A DNA stretch of 35,268 nucleotides from Limnohabitans sp. (GTDB taxonomy: Bacteria > Pseudomonadota > Gammaproteobacteria > Burkholderiales > Burkholderiaceae_C). The position numbers were made by a program, and so were the translations under genes. Under the pieces are notes generated by a model. It saw nothing but the letters and a program-made list of their open reading frames with translations. It made no database searches and was not told the origin of the DNA. Location of the stretch: NCBI RefSeq assembly GCF_030158565.1, contig NZ_JAOASQ010000055.1, forward strand, positions 1 to 35,268, given 5' to 3'. Positions 1-8,472 of the stretch are shown here, one piece after another. The stretch's first letter is position 1. Every line of letters begins with the position of its first letter.

Positions 1-2
1 CC

Positions 3-833
3 GACCCGCGCCGCACGCTGATCCAGGAAGAGAAAAAAGCCGTGGCCGAAGTCAAGGTGGTGGACGAACCGGTGACGGTGGTCGTGTCGGAAAAAGGCTG
101 GGTGCGCGCCCGCACCGGCCATGGCCACGATGCCACCAGCTTCGCCTTCAAGGCGGGCGACGGCCTGTACGGCACCTTCGAGTGCCGCACGGTGGACACA
201 CTGCTGATCTTCGGCAGCAACGGCCGCATCTACAGCGTGCCTGTGGCCACGCTGCCCGGCGCCCGTGGCGACGGCCAACCAGTGACCACGCTGATCGAGC
301 TGGAACCCACCACGCAAATCGCCCACTACTTTGCAGGCCCGGCCCACGCCACGCTGCTGCTCAGCGGCTCAGGCGGCTACGGTTTCATGGCCTCGGTCGA
401 GAACATGATTTCGCGCAACAAGGCGGGCAAGGCCTTCATCAGCCTGGGCGACGGCGAAACCGTCTGCGCTCCGAGCCATGTGAGCGGCTCCAGCGCCACC
501 GTGCCTGCCGACAAGCAGCCCATGCCGGCCGCCACCAGCGTCTGCTGCGCCAGTTCGGGCGGCCGTGTGCTGACCTTTGAGATCAGCGAACTCAAAACCA
601 TGGAAAAAGGTGGCCGGGGCCTGATGCTGATCGATCTGGAAGCCAAAGACACCTTGGCCGGTGCTGCGGCTTACACACGCAGCGTGAAGATCGAAGGCAT
701 TGGCCGGGGCGGCAAAGAGCGCGACGAAACGCTGGAAATCCGCAGCCTGAACAACGCCAAAGCCGCGCGGGCCAAAAAAGGCCGCGTGGCGGATCTCGGC
801 TTCAAGCCGAACCGCGTGACCCGGGTGGAGTGA
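3..833 (+). CDS. parC: DNA topoisomerase IV subunit A, C-terminal part
   Basis: The reading frame is open from the left edge and begins with DPRRTLIQEE, so the N-terminal breakage-reunion domain lies outside the window. What remains (about 276 residues) is the ParC C-terminal beta-pinwheel that wraps DNA. The recognisable stretches are VSEKGWVRARTGHG, FGSNGRIYSVPV, LLSGSGGYGFMA and MEKGGRGLMLIDL, each a blade of the repeated GyrA/ParC C-terminal fold. Topoisomerase IV decatenates daughter chromosomes and relaxes supercoils; ParC carries the cleavage tyrosine, which is not visible here. The missing GyrA-box and the short blade set favour ParC over GyrA. The gene ends convergently with the hypothetical gene at 863-1549. 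This is a core gene and shows no sign of disruption. Confidence 0.9.
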   Translation, partial: DPRRTLIQEEKKAVAEVKVVDEPVTVVVSEKGWVRARTGHGHDATSFAFKAGDGLYGTFECRTVDTLLIFGSNGRIYSVPVATLPGARGDGQPVTTLIELEPTTQIAHYFAGPAHATLLLSGSGGYGFMASVENMISRNKAGKAFISLGDGETVCAPSHVSGSSATVPADKQPMPAATSVCCASSGGRVLTFEISELKTMEKGGRGLMLIDLEAKDTLAGAAAYTRSVKIEGIGRGGKERDETLEIRSLNNAKAARAKKGRVADLGFKPNRVTRVE

Positions 834-862
834 TTGGCCGTCCACTCAGGGCCATTCAAAAC

Positions 863-1549
863 CTAAGAATCGGCCAACTGCCCTGAGTAGTACTCTTCGA
901 GCACGCTCTTGTTGACCAAGATTTCGCCATAAATGGGATTGGACCGGATGACGTCGGAAAGATATGCCAGTTCTTGTCCAATCCCTTTTGTTAGAGCGAC
1001 CAAGTCCGGAAACAAAACAAGCACGTCGGCCTTGTTTGTGAGCCGTTCGTAAAGCTCCTTATTTTTCTTGTCGCCCGAGTAAAACCTGTTGATGAATGAA
1101 TCATCAATGACAACTTCATTTCCTCCTTGCGGCGCTTGATCGTATTGAGCATGATGAGTCAGAAAAAATGCTTTCGGATGCTTGAAGAAATTGGCCCATC
1201 GTTTGACCAATAGAAAATTGGGAAATTTCTGACTCTTGATTTCCTCAGGAAATGAGATGAGCATCAGAATCTCTTGCATGCGTTCGGCCAGCAAATAAAG
1301 CCAAAGCAGGTAAGTAATTTTCCCCGTTACCGCGTCTGAAAATTTTGAAAAGTCCTGAGCAAGTCCCTTGAGCCTCTCAACAAGGTCTGCAAAATTGCAT
1401 GCCAAGCAGTTGTGGCTTTCTGAATCGCCAAGCTCGTGCAAGTTGCAGATCAATGCATTTGCATATTCCTCGTTCTGTTCAAACATTGAATCAAGGACAG
1501 CCTTTTCAAGCTCACTAGGATCATCTGCGGTGTGATTTATGGAATTCAT
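863..1549 (-). CDS. AT-rich hypothetical protein with HEPN-like RxxxxxxH motif
   Basis: This is a 228-residue protein of no family I can name. It looks mainly alpha-helical, with no signal peptide or convincing membrane span. Residues 48-51 form a CLAC (CxxC) pair. Residues 117-124 read RWANFFKH, an R-x6-H pattern of the kind that forms the active site of HEPN ribonucleases, and it follows a helix rich in hydrophobic and acidic residues (about 77-100). The gene is clearly more AT-rich (about 45% GC in a sampled stretch) than its neighbours. Its ATG overlaps, as ATGA, the ancestral stop of the hsdR part of the upstream gene, so it once formed a translationally coupled cassette with the restriction genes. 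A role as a defence-associated RNase or accessory protein is inference from motif and position only. Confidence 0.7.
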   Translation of the reverse strand: MNSINHTADDPSELEKAVLDSMFEQNEEYANALICNLHELGDSESHNCLACNFADLVERLKGLAQDFSKFSDAVTGKITYLLWLYLLAERMQEILMLISFPEEIKSQKFPNFLLVKRWANFFKHPKAFFLTHHAQYDQAPQGGNEVVIDDSFINRFYSGDKKNKELYERLTNKADVLVLFPDLVALTKGIGQELAYLSDVIRSNPIYGEILVNKSVLEEYYSGQLADS

Positions 1550-1626
1550 GCTTGACCGCGCAAAGCCTCATACAAGCCCACAGGCCCCAGCAAAATAGCT
1601 TTCAGGCCTTGGCGCACCTTGACCTA
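1546..1626 (-). pseudogene. Amber-separated C-terminal tail of hsdR
   Basis: Immediately after the TAG that ends the hsdM-hsdR chimera, the same frame continues for 25 sense codons and then reaches TGA at 1546-1548. The translation starts VKVRQGLKAILL and ends LYEALRGQA. This matches what I recall as the normal C-terminus of HsdR proteins of this class. The TGA overlaps the ATG of the next gene in the classic ATGA arrangement. The most economical reading is that TAG at 1624-1626 is a nonsense mutation and that the original hsdR stop was at 1546. A sequencing error at that codon would give the same picture. Confidence 0.7.
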
Positions 1627-4600
1627 ATCGAGCGCCTGCTTGCTCATGGTGGTGTGGGCGCTCAGGGCGTCCATGATGGCGTTCATGAGTTCGTTGTCCA
1701 GGTCGGGTGAGTTGGCGAACTGGCTTTTGCTGTTGTTGGCCGCTTGCTGTTGCAGCAGGTCCGACTCCATCAGCTTGCCCTTGATCACGTTGTTCACATA
1801 GACCAGCTTGTCGTTGTCGCTCAACTCGCCTTCAAACAGGTCGTTCACTTTTTCCACAATGGCCGAGAGCAGGGCTTTTTGCTTTTCCTGCACCTCGCCT
1901 GTGCCCGGGGCGGTCATGGGCTGCAGCTTGTCGTTTTCGCTGTTCTCGCTGGCATATTGCCCCAGGGCCAAGTCGCGGTAGCCTTCGTCTTTCAGGCGGT
2001 GGTGGGTCAGCACCACTTTGCTCAGGTCCACGCCTTCGCGGTCGCGGCCAAAGTCCAGCAGGGGCAAAAGGTGTTTGAAAAACAAAGCCCGTTTTTCGAT
2101 GCCCGTGTTGCCGTAGTCAAACATCTGGCTCAAAAACGCATACACACGGATGAAGCTGCCCAAATCGGCCTTGAACAGCAGCAGGGCGTTCACCTCGTCT
2201 TTGGCGGCCTGTGTTGCTTTACCTTTGCGCTTGTCTTCGCCGTTGTCCGCGATCAACGCTTTGGCGGCTTTGTAGCGCTTGAGCAAGCGGTCGGCCACAG
2301 GCTCAATCGCCGCCGTCAGCATCGATTGCGTGGCTTTGGGGTTCATCACCACCTGGGCCACGCGCTCCACTTCAAAGTCGTCGTAATGCCCGCTGGCATC
2401 CAGTTTGGATTTCAGGCTGAACACCAAATCGGGGTCGGTCACCCCCGCCAGCTCGGCGGTTTCAAAGTACTGCCTGAAGGCGGTCAACACCTCTTCGGGG
2501 TCGTTCACAAAGTCCAGGATGTAAGTCGTATCTTTGTGGCCATGCGGCCCGCTGTAAGCGCGGTTCAGGCGGCTGAGCGTTTGCACAGCCTGAATGCCTG
2601 ACAGTCGTTTGTCCACATACATGCCGCACAGCAGCGGTTGGTCAAAGCCCGTCTGAAACTTGTTTGCCACCAGCAAAATTTGGTATTCGTCGGTGGCAAA
2701 CGCCTCCCGCATGTCGCGGCTTTTCAGGTTCGGGTTGAGTTTGGCGGAGGTCTCCGTCACCGGCTCGGGCAGGTTTTCGGGGTCGTTCACCTCGCCAGAA
2801 AACGCCACCAGCGTGCCCAGCTTGTAGCCGTTGTCAATGATGTAGTTGTCGATGGCCAGCTTCCATCGCACAGCCTCCAGGCGGCTGCCCACCACCACCA
2901 TGGCTTTGGCGTGGCCGTTCAGCAGGGGCTGCACGTTTTGCGCAAAGTGCTCCACCACCACCGCCACTTTTTGGCTGATGTTGTAGGGGTGCAAACGCAC
3001 CCAACGCATCAAGCCCTTCATGGCCTCGTTGCGCTCCACCTCTTTTTCGTCCCACTCTTGACCCTTGTTGGCCAGCTTGAAAGCCAACTTGTAGGGCGTG
3101 TAGTTCTTCAACACATCCAGGATGAAGCCTTCTTCAATCGCCTGGCGCATCGAATACACATGAAACGGCGCAGGCAAATTGTCTGGCCCTGCAGGCGCGT
3201 GGGCGTTGGGCCTGCGGCCAAACAGCTCCAGCGTCTTGGCCTTGGGTGTGGCGGTGAAGGCCACATACGTGATGCCTGCATCTTGGCCCGCACTGGCTCG
3301 GGCGGTCATCTGCGCAGCCAGCAGGTCTTCGGTGCTCACCTCGCCGCCATCGGCCAGATCTTTCAGTTCTTCGGCATTGAGCAGCTGCTTGAGCTTGGAC
3401 GCAGCCTCGCCCGTCTGGCTGCTGTGCGCCTCGTCGGCAATCACCGCAAAGCGCTTGCCCTGCGTGGCGGCCAGCTCTTGCACCGCCTTGAGCGCAAACG
3501 GAAAGGTCTGGATAGTGCAGACCACGATCTTTTTGCTGCCCGACAACGCCTCGGCCAGCTCGGCGCTTTTGCTGCCTGCCGCGCCCTTGATGGTGGCCAC
3601 CACGCCCGCTGTGCGCTCAAAGTCAAAAATCGCCTCTTGCAGCTGCGTGTCCAGCACGGTGCGGTCGCTCACCACCAGCACCGTGTCAAACACCTTGGCG
3701 TTGTTCGCATCGTGCAAGTCCGCCAAAAAGTGGGCCGACCAGGCAATGGAGTTGGTCTTGCCCGAGCCCGCGCTGTGCTGGATCAGGTACTTTTGGCCCG
3801 CTCCTTCGGCCAGCACCGCCTGCACCAGGCGGCGTGTCGCGTCCAGCTGGTGGTAACGCGGAAACAAAATCGCCTTGATCCGTTTTTTGTCGTCACGCTG
3901 GGTCACCAAATAACGGGCCAAGATCTCCAGCCAACTGTCGCGCTGCCAGACCTGTTCCCACAAATACGCCGTGCGGTAGCCGAAGTCTTCGTTGTCAAAG
4001 ATGCGGCTGATGGGTTTGCCGTCATGCTCTGCCTCGGTGAAGCTGCCAAAGATTTGGGTGATGCGGTCGATGTGGGCATCGCTGAGTTCTTTGCGTTTGC
4101 TGCCCAGGCTTTTGCGCATTTTTTGCCACATGCCGCTAGCGTCGATCAGTTGCACCTTGCCCTGGCGGTGCGCGGGTTTGCGATTGCTGATGATCCACAC
4201 ATAGGTGGCGATGCCGGTGTTGTAGAACATGTCGTTCGGCAGGCCCACGATGGCTTCGAGCAGGTCGTTTTCGAGCACGTAGCGGCGTATTTCGCTCTCG
4301 CCGCTGCCTGCGCCGCCTGTGAACAGGGGCGAGCCGTTGAGCACGATGCCAAAGCGGCTGCCGCCTTCGGCTGCGGGGCGCATCTTGTCGATCAGGTGCA
4401 GCAAAAACAGCATGGAGCCATCTGAAACGCGGGGCAGGCCAGGGCCAAAGCGGCCGTTGTAGCCTTGTTGTTCGTGCTCTTTGCGGACTTCTTTCTCGAC
4501 CTTTTTCCATTCCACGCCAAAGGGTGGGTTTGAGAGCATGTAGTCGAACTTTTTGTGCGTGTGACCGTCGTCGCTCAGGGTGTTGCCATAGGCGATGTTG

Positions 4601-5379
4601 CCCACGTCTTGCCCTTTGATGAGCATGTCGGCCTTGCAGATGGCGTAGGACTCGGGGTTGAGTTCTTGGCCGAAGACCGTCAGGCGCGCTTGTGGGTTGT
4701 GCTCGGCCAAATATTCGCCCGCCACGCTGAGCATGCCGCCTGTGCCTGCTGTCGGGTCATAAATGGTGCGTACCACGCCGGGTTTGCTCAGGATGGCGTC
4801 GTCTTCAATGAAGATGAGGTTGACCATGAGTCGGATGACCTCACGCGGGGTGAAGTGTTCACCGGCGGTTTCGTTGCTGATCTCGGCAAATTTGCGGATC
4901 AGCTCTTCAAACACCATCCCCATTTGCATGTTGCTGACACGGTCGGGGTGCAGGTCGATCTGGGTGAATTTTTCAGTCACCTGATAAAGCAGGCCTGCTT
5001 TGGCTAATTGCTCCACTTGGGTTTGAAATTCAAAGCGGGCGAAGATGTCGCGTACGTCCTCAGAAAAGCCCTGCACATAGGTGAACAAATTTTGCGCAAT
5101 GTGGTCCGGATCGCCCAAGAGTTTGTGCAAGTCGAGGGGGCTTTGGTTGAAAAAGGTCAGACCTGCTTTACGTCGCAAAAAGGGTTCGGGGTTGACGCCT
5201 TGGGCGGTTTTGGCGTCCAGCTCTTTGAGCACAGCGGCTTTGGTCGGCGCCAACACGCAGTCCAGGCGACTTAAAACAATAAAGGGGAGGATGACTTTCC
5301 CGTAGTCATGCGCTTTGAAATTTCCGTGCAGTAACCCCGCTACAGACCAAATAAATGCAGAGAGAGAAGGCTGGCTCAT
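1624..5379 (-). CDS. Type I restriction-modification HsdM-HsdR chimera (in-frame deletion product)
   Basis: This 1251-residue protein joins two type I restriction subunits. Residues 1-469 are HsdM-like: an N-terminal helical domain, GEHFTPREV near 173-181, the SAM-binding motif DPTAGTGGM at 208-216 and the catalytic NPPF at 284-287. The HsdM part stops at FGYR. From residue 470 (TAYLWEQ) it is HsdR: helicase Walker A AGSGKT at 537-542, DEAH at 649-652, FTATP, and the late motifs QTGFDQP and [10 protein letters not shown]. The HsdM C-terminus, the HsdR N-terminal PD-(D/E)XK nuclease domain and all of HsdS are absent. The junction maps near 3970-3981. The start was set at the ATG giving [13 protein letters not shown], as in HsdM relatives; a GTG nine codons upstream is possible, and neither has a clear Shine-Dalgarno. 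The 3' end is an amber codon that removes about 25 residues. It is probably non-functional as a restriction enzyme; residual methylase or ATPase activity cannot be excluded. Confidence 0.85.
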   Translation of the reverse strand: MSQPSLSAFIWSVAGLLHGNFKAHDYGKVILPFIVLSRLDCVLAPTKAAVLKELDAKTAQGVNPEPFLRRKAGLTFFNQSPLDLHKLLGDPDHIAQNLFTYVQGFSEDVRDIFARFEFQTQVEQLAKAGLLYQVTEKFTQIDLHPDRVSNMQMGMVFEELIRKFAEISNETAGEHFTPREVIRLMVNLIFIEDDAILSKPGVVRTIYDPTAGTGGMLSVAGEYLAEHNPQARLTVFGQELNPESYAICKADMLIKGQDVGNIAYGNTLSDDGHTHKKFDYMLSNPPFGVEWKKVEKEVRKEHEQQGYNGRFGPGLPRVSDGSMLFLLHLIDKMRPAAEGGSRFGIVLNGSPLFTGGAGSGESEIRRYVLENDLLEAIVGLPNDMFYNTGIATYVWIISNRKPAHRQGKVQLIDASGMWQKMRKSLGSKRKELSDAHIDRITQIFGSFTEAEHDGKPISRIFDNEDFGYRTAYLWEQVWQRDSWLEILARYLVTQRDDKKRIKAILFPRYHQLDATRRLVQAVLAEGAGQKYLIQHSAGSGKTNSIAWSAHFLADLHDANNAKVFDTVLVVSDRTVLDTQLQEAIFDFERTAGVVATIKGAAGSKSAELAEALSGSKKIVVCTIQTFPFALKAVQELAATQGKRFAVIADEAHSSQTGEAASKLKQLLNAEELKDLADGGEVSTEDLLAAQMTARASAGQDAGITYVAFTATPKAKTLELFGRRPNAHAPAGPDNLPAPFHVYSMRQAIEEGFILDVLKNYTPYKLAFKLANKGQEWDEKEVERNEAMKGLMRWVRLHPYNISQKVAVVVEHFAQNVQPLLNGHAKAMVVVGSRLEAVRWKLAIDNYIIDNGYKLGTLVAFSGEVNDPENLPEPVTETSAKLNPNLKSRDMREAFATDEYQILLVANKFQTGFDQPLLCGMYVDKRLSGIQAVQTLSRLNRAYSGPHGHKDTTYILDFVNDPEEVLTAFRQYFETAELAGVTDPDLVFSLKSKLDASGHYDDFEVERVAQVVMNPKATQSMLTAAIEPVADRLLKRYKAAKALIADNGEDKRKGKATQAAKDEVNALLLFKADLGSFIRVYAFLSQMFDYGNTGIEKRALFFKHLLPLLDFGRDREGVDLSKVVLTHHRLKDEGYRDLALGQYASENSENDKLQPMTAPGTGEVQEKQKALLSAIVEKVNDLFEGELSDNDKLVYVNNVIKGKLMESDLLQQQAANNSKSQFANSPDLDNELMNAIMDALSAHTTMSKQALD

Positions 5380-5432
5380 GACAGGCTGACATGTGTGTGA
5401 AAACACATTTCAGTATGCCATTTTGTGAATAC

Positions 5433-5461
5433 TAAATAATCAACATATTTGTTTAAATCAA
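5433..5461 (-). promoter_or_regulatory. Candidate sigma-70 promoter for the hsdM-hsdR gene
   Basis: On the minus strand, TTGATT (-35, 5456-5461) and TATTTA (-10, 5433-5438) are separated by exactly 17 bases in an AT-rich gap between the toxin gene and the hsdM start. The pair lies 50-80 bases upstream of the chosen start, a suitable distance. It is identified by consensus only. Confidence 0.45.
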
Positions 5462-5479
5462 CGCAAATGCTTTGTTGAC

Positions 5480-5755
5480 TCAATAGACCGCATCGTGATC
5501 GCCCACGTTGATGGGGATGATTTGCTGGTCCTGAATCAGCAGCTCCAGGGTGAGGCGGTAAGACAGATTGATCGAGACAGAATGCATGTCCGTCAGATGC
5601 CCTGACAGGGCGTGCAGGCGCAGCGACGGATGGTGCGGGTTCAGCTCCAGCAGGGCCAGTGTTTTGGCGTACTGGTTGCGCAGTTCAGGATGGCGCCGAA
5701 TGAAGCGCACGGCCCGGCGCATGTAGGCATCGGTGAAGACCAGGGTGTAGGGCAT
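5480..5755 (-). CDS. ParE/RelE-family toxin
   Basis: This is a 91-residue basic protein with the compact alpha-alpha-beta pattern of the RelE/ParE toxin superfamily. It opens MPYTLVFTDAYMRRAVRF, has the central LSGHLTDMHSVSINLSYRL segment and ends IIPINVGDHDAVY, where the terminal GDHDxVY matches the usual GtHdevY ending of YafQ/RelE-type toxins. Members cleave translating mRNA or poison gyrase; the sequence alone does not decide which. It lies 22 bp after a Phd-type antitoxin gene on the same strand, the normal antitoxin-first order. Confidence 0.85.
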   Translation of the reverse strand: MPYTLVFTDAYMRRAVRFIRRHPELRNQYAKTLALLELNPHHPSLRLHALSGHLTDMHSVSINLSYRLTLELLIQDQQIIPINVGDHDAVY

Positions 5756-5777
5756 GCCGCTTGAGCCGCTGATGTGT

Positions 5778-6050
5778 TCAATGTGCAGCGTTGTTCAACA
5801 GGGCATTGAGCCGAGCCATGTGGGCTTCAGCCGTTTCTTGCACGGCACGGCCAGCAGCCAGGTCGGCGCGGCTCTGGATCAAGGCAGCTTCCAGCTCGCA
5901 TTCGCGCAGGTAGTGGTATTGCGCCATGTCCATCACCACAAACCGGTCCTTTCCCCGCACCGAGATGGTGGCTTCGGTCTGGTCAGCTAGGGCAGTTTCA
6001 ATCGCGGCGATGCCGCGTACTTTGAGGTCATTGGCGGTCAGTTGAGGCAT
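5778..6050 (-). CDS. Phd/YefM-family antitoxin
   Basis: This 90-residue protein has a Phd/YefM N-terminal fold. The segment LKVRGIAAIETALADQTEATISVRG is followed by RFVVMDMAQYHYLRE, which corresponds to the family's conserved strand and helix. The C-terminal half (about residues 50-90) is acidic and Ala-rich, as expected for the part that wraps the toxin. In this family the antitoxin neutralises the toxin and represses its own operon by binding a palindrome near the promoter. It is the first gene of the pair with the toxin at 5480-5755. A candidate promoter lies just upstream. Confidence 0.85.
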   Translation of the reverse strand: MPQLTANDLKVRGIAAIETALADQTEATISVRGKDRFVVMDMAQYHYLRECELEAALIQSRADLAAGRAVQETAEAHMARLNALLNNAAH

Positions 6051-6082
6051 GGTGCAGTATGTTCAGATGGGGAGAACGTGTG

Positions 6083-6111
6083 ATTTTCAATACTTTAAAC
6101 AGCATTGTCAA
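6083..6111 (-). promoter_or_regulatory. Candidate promoter of the toxin-antitoxin operon
   Basis: On the minus strand a perfect -35 TTGACA (6106-6111) is followed, after 17 bases, by GAAAAT (6083-6088, four of six -10 consensus bases). It sits 33-61 bases upstream of the antitoxin ATG. It is identified by consensus only. Confidence 0.45.
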
Positions 6112-6128
6112 TCGTGCGATGAATGGCT

Positions 6129-6172
6129 GTGCTCATGAATTGAGCACGCCCCGCCAGCCCTTGTCAGGCGGG
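6129..6172. repeat. Two adjacent inverted repeats in the antitoxin-feoA gap
   Basis: The first repeat is GTGCTCA (6129-6135), a 5-base loop, then TGAGCAC (6141-6147). The second is CCCGCC (6150-6155), 11 bases, then GGCGGG (6167-6172). No T-tract follows on either strand, so a standard intrinsic terminator is not supported. They lie between divergently transcribed units (toxin-antitoxin leftward, feo rightward) and could be protein-binding or RNA structures. Confidence 0.4.
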
Positions 6173-6251
6173 CCTTTCGCGGCTTATCCCTGTACTTGTC
6201 CACAAGTTTGGGCCCGGACTTTGGGGACAGTTTGCTTTGCATCAGTCCAAA

Positions 6252-6266
6252 TGAGAATGGTTCTCG
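6252..6266 (+). promoter_or_regulatory. Fur box upstream of feoA
   Basis: The 15-mer TGAGAATGGTTCTCG has 7-1-7 Fur symmetry, with GAGAA and TTCTC as exact inverted arms. It lies about 35 bases upstream of the feoAB start region, where bound Fe-Fur would block transcription. Iron repression of feo genes is well established in proteobacteria; binding here is inferred from the sequence. Confidence 0.65.
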
Positions 6267-6299
6267 ATAGAATGGTCGGCTACCCTCTTGATGCCCACC

Positions 6300-6542
6300 A
6301 TGACCCTCGATCAAGCCCCTTTGTCAGCCGTGTGGCGTGTGGCTCGGGTGCGGGTGCCTGCTGGGCGTGAAGACCAGGCGCGGCAGCTGGAAGAGATCGG
6401 GTTTTTGCCCGGCGAGCCCGTGTGTGTGATGTCGCGGGGCTTGTGGGGCGGTGATCCGCTGGCGGTGCGGGTGGGTTTGTCCACATTTGCGTTGCGCCGC
6501 GACGAGGCCGCCTGCATTGAGCTGGAACCAGCCGATGCGTGA
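6300..6542 (+). CDS. feoA: Ferrous iron transport protein A
   Basis: FeoA is a small SH3-like cytoplasmic protein that acts with the FeoB permease in Fe(II) uptake. The 80-residue product has the family pattern: a hydrophobic opening strand, RQLEEIGFLPGEPVCVMSRG (the conserved L..lGl.pG..v.v beta-turn) and a closing strand with VRVGLSTFALRRDEA. The start at MTLDQAP was chosen over an ATG three codons upstream on family length; neither has a good Shine-Dalgarno. The stop overlaps the feoB start (ATGCGTGA), implying translational coupling. A Fur box lies upstream. No feoC is present. Confidence 0.85.
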   Translation: MTLDQAPLSAVWRVARVRVPAGREDQARQLEEIGFLPGEPVCVMSRGLWGGDPLAVRVGLSTFALRRDEAACIELEPADA

Positions 6543-8430
6543 GCAGCGCATGCACTGGGTGCCACGCGGCACGATGGTCGCGCTGGTGGGCAACCCCAAT
6601 TGCGGCAAGACGGCTTTGTTCAACCGCCTGACGGGCAGCCGCCAGAAGGTGGCCAATTACGCGGGCGCCACGGTCGAGAAAAAAGAAGGTCGTCTGGCCT
6701 TGCCCGATGGCACCGCGCTGCGCTTGCTGGATTTGCCCGGTGTTTACAGCCTCTACCCCCGGTCTGACGATGAGCGCGTGGCCTGCGATGTGTTGATGGG
6801 CAATTCCCCCGGAGAAAAGCGCCCCGATGCGCTGGTCTGTGTGGTGGATGCGACCAATTTGCGTAGAGGCCTGCGTTTGGTGCTGGCGGTCAAACGTTTG
6901 GGTTTGCCGTGTCTGGTGGTGCTCAACATGGCCGATCTGGCCGCAGGCCGTGGCCTGAAGATCGACCCCGCTGCCTTGTCGCGGGCGCTGGGCTTGCCGG
7001 TGGTCACCAGTGTGGCCGTCCACACCGGGGGTGACGCGGCCGTGCGCGATTGGTTGGCCTCGCGGCCTTGGGTGGACGGGGGGGCTGTGCATTTGGCCGA
7101 TGAGGGCTCGGGCGCACAGGCGGCCAGCACCGAAGCCGACCATGTGCAGGTGCAGACCCTCTTGCGGGATTTGCATCTCGATTCGTTGGTGCCCGATGCA
7201 CTGAGCGACCGCATCGACCGTGTGGTGCTGCACCCTTGGGCAGGGCCTGTGATCTTGCTGGCGGTGCTGTTTGTGGTGTTTCAGGCGGTGTTTGCCTGGG
7301 CGACCTGGCCCATGGATCAGATCAAGGCCGGCACCGACATGCTGTCGGCTGCGGCCTTGCGGGCGCTGCCCGAGGCCTGGTGGCGCGACCTGTTGGTGCA
7401 GGGGCTCTTGGCGGGCATGGGCGGTGTGCTGGTGTTCTTGCCGCAAATTTTGATTTTGTTTTTCTTCATCTTGCTGCTTGAAGAGTCGGGCTATTTGCCG
7501 CGTGCGGCGTTTTTGCTCGACCGCATCATGGGCGGGGTGGGGCTGTCGGGGCGCTCGTTCATTCCGCTGCTGTCGAGCTTTGCCTGTGCGGTGCCGGGCA
7601 TCATGGCCACGCGCACCATTGCCAACCGGCGTGACCGGCTGGTGACGATCTTGATTGCGCCTTTGATGACTTGCTCGGCCCGCTTGCCGATCTACACCTT
7701 GCTGATCTCGGCCTTCATCCCGTCCAGCACCTGGGGCGGCATGCAGTTGCAAGGGCTGGTGCTTTTGGGCCTGTACCTCACGGGCATTGCCGGTGGCATG
7801 GCGGTGGCCTGGGTGCTCAAGCAGCTCACGCGCTCGGGGCGTCAGTCGCGCCCCTTGATGATGGAGTTGCCGTCTTACCACTGGCCCACCTGGCGCAATC
7901 TGGCCATGGGCTTGTGGCAGCGAGCCTGGATTTTTTTGCGCCGCGTGGGTACGGTGATCTTGCTGCTCACGGTGGCGCTGTGGGCGCTGGCCAGTTACCC
8001 CGCGGCCCCCGCCGGTGCCGTGGGCCCAGCCATCGAGCACAGCTATGCCGGGCAGATCGGCCATGTGCTGCTGGTGCTGTTTGCGCCAATGGGCTTCAAT
8101 TGGCAAATCAGCGTGGCGCTGCTGACGGGCATGGCCGCCCGCGAGGTGGCCATTGGCGCGCTGGCCACGGTGTATGCGGTAGTGTCCGCTGATGGCAGCG
8201 GCGCCACCGCCACAGCGCTGGCACCGGTGCTGGCCGGGCAGTGGAGCCTGGCCACCGGCATGGCGCTGTTGGCCTGGTACATTTTTGCGCCGCAGTGCCT
8301 GTCCACGCTGGTGGCGATTCACCGCGAAAGCGGCAGCTGGAAGCTGCCCGCCATCACTTTGCTCTACCAGCTGGCGCTGGCTTACGGCGCGGCGTTCATC
8401 ACCTTCCGGGTGGTGTCGGCCTGGGTCTGA
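6535..8430 (+). CDS. feoB: Ferrous iron transporter B (GTPase permease)
   Basis: This 631-residue inner-membrane Fe(II) permease has an N-terminal G domain: G1 GNPNCGKT at 19-26, the G2 region with YAGATVEKKEG, G3 DLPG and G4 NMAD. A helical spacer follows, then a membrane region with two Gate (nucleoside-recognition-like) repeats, including VLVFLPQILILFFF, GLSGRSFIPLLSSFACAVPG and the Cys-containing LMTCSARLPIYTLL segment. It is shorter than the E. coli protein (about 770 residues), as in many beta-proteobacteria. The start was chosen at the ATG overlapping the feoA stop; a second Met six codons in is also possible. The operon is probably Fur-repressed. Confidence 0.95.
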   Translation: MREQRMHWVPRGTMVALVGNPNCGKTALFNRLTGSRQKVANYAGATVEKKEGRLALPDGTALRLLDLPGVYSLYPRSDDERVACDVLMGNSPGEKRPDALVCVVDATNLRRGLRLVLAVKRLGLPCLVVLNMADLAAGRGLKIDPAALSRALGLPVVTSVAVHTGGDAAVRDWLASRPWVDGGAVHLADEGSGAQAASTEADHVQVQTLLRDLHLDSLVPDALSDRIDRVVLHPWAGPVILLAVLFVVFQAVFAWATWPMDQIKAGTDMLSAAALRALPEAWWRDLLVQGLLAGMGGVLVFLPQILILFFFILLLEESGYLPRAAFLLDRIMGGVGLSGRSFIPLLSSFACAVPGIMATRTIANRRDRLVTILIAPLMTCSARLPIYTLLISAFIPSSTWGGMQLQGLVLLGLYLTGIAGGMAVAWVLKQLTRSGRQSRPLMMELPSYHWPTWRNLAMGLWQRAWIFLRRVGTVILLLTVALWALASYPAAPAGAVGPAIEHSYAGQIGHVLLVLFAPMGFNWQISVALLTGMAAREVAIGALATVYAVVSADGSGATATALAPVLAGQWSLATGMALLAWYIFAPQCLSTLVAIHRESGSWKLPAITLLYQLALAYGAAFITFRVVSAWV

Positions 8431-8472
8431 CGCGCCGGGCTGGGCGGCTCAATTGACCATGGAGTTCACGCC

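Noticed and set aside
2638..4425. 595-codon plus-strand open frame
   Set aside because: It is antisense to the hsdM-hsdR chimera and has shadow-type composition.
1624..5379. BREX- or DISARM-type methylase-helicase system
   Set aside because: Both halves match type I HsdM and HsdR closely, and no BREX or DISARM partner genes are present.
6280..8322. 680-codon open frame on the minus strand
   Set aside because: It lies antisense to feoA/feoB, with Gln/Arg/His-rich composition typical of GC-rich shadow frames and no recognisable domain.
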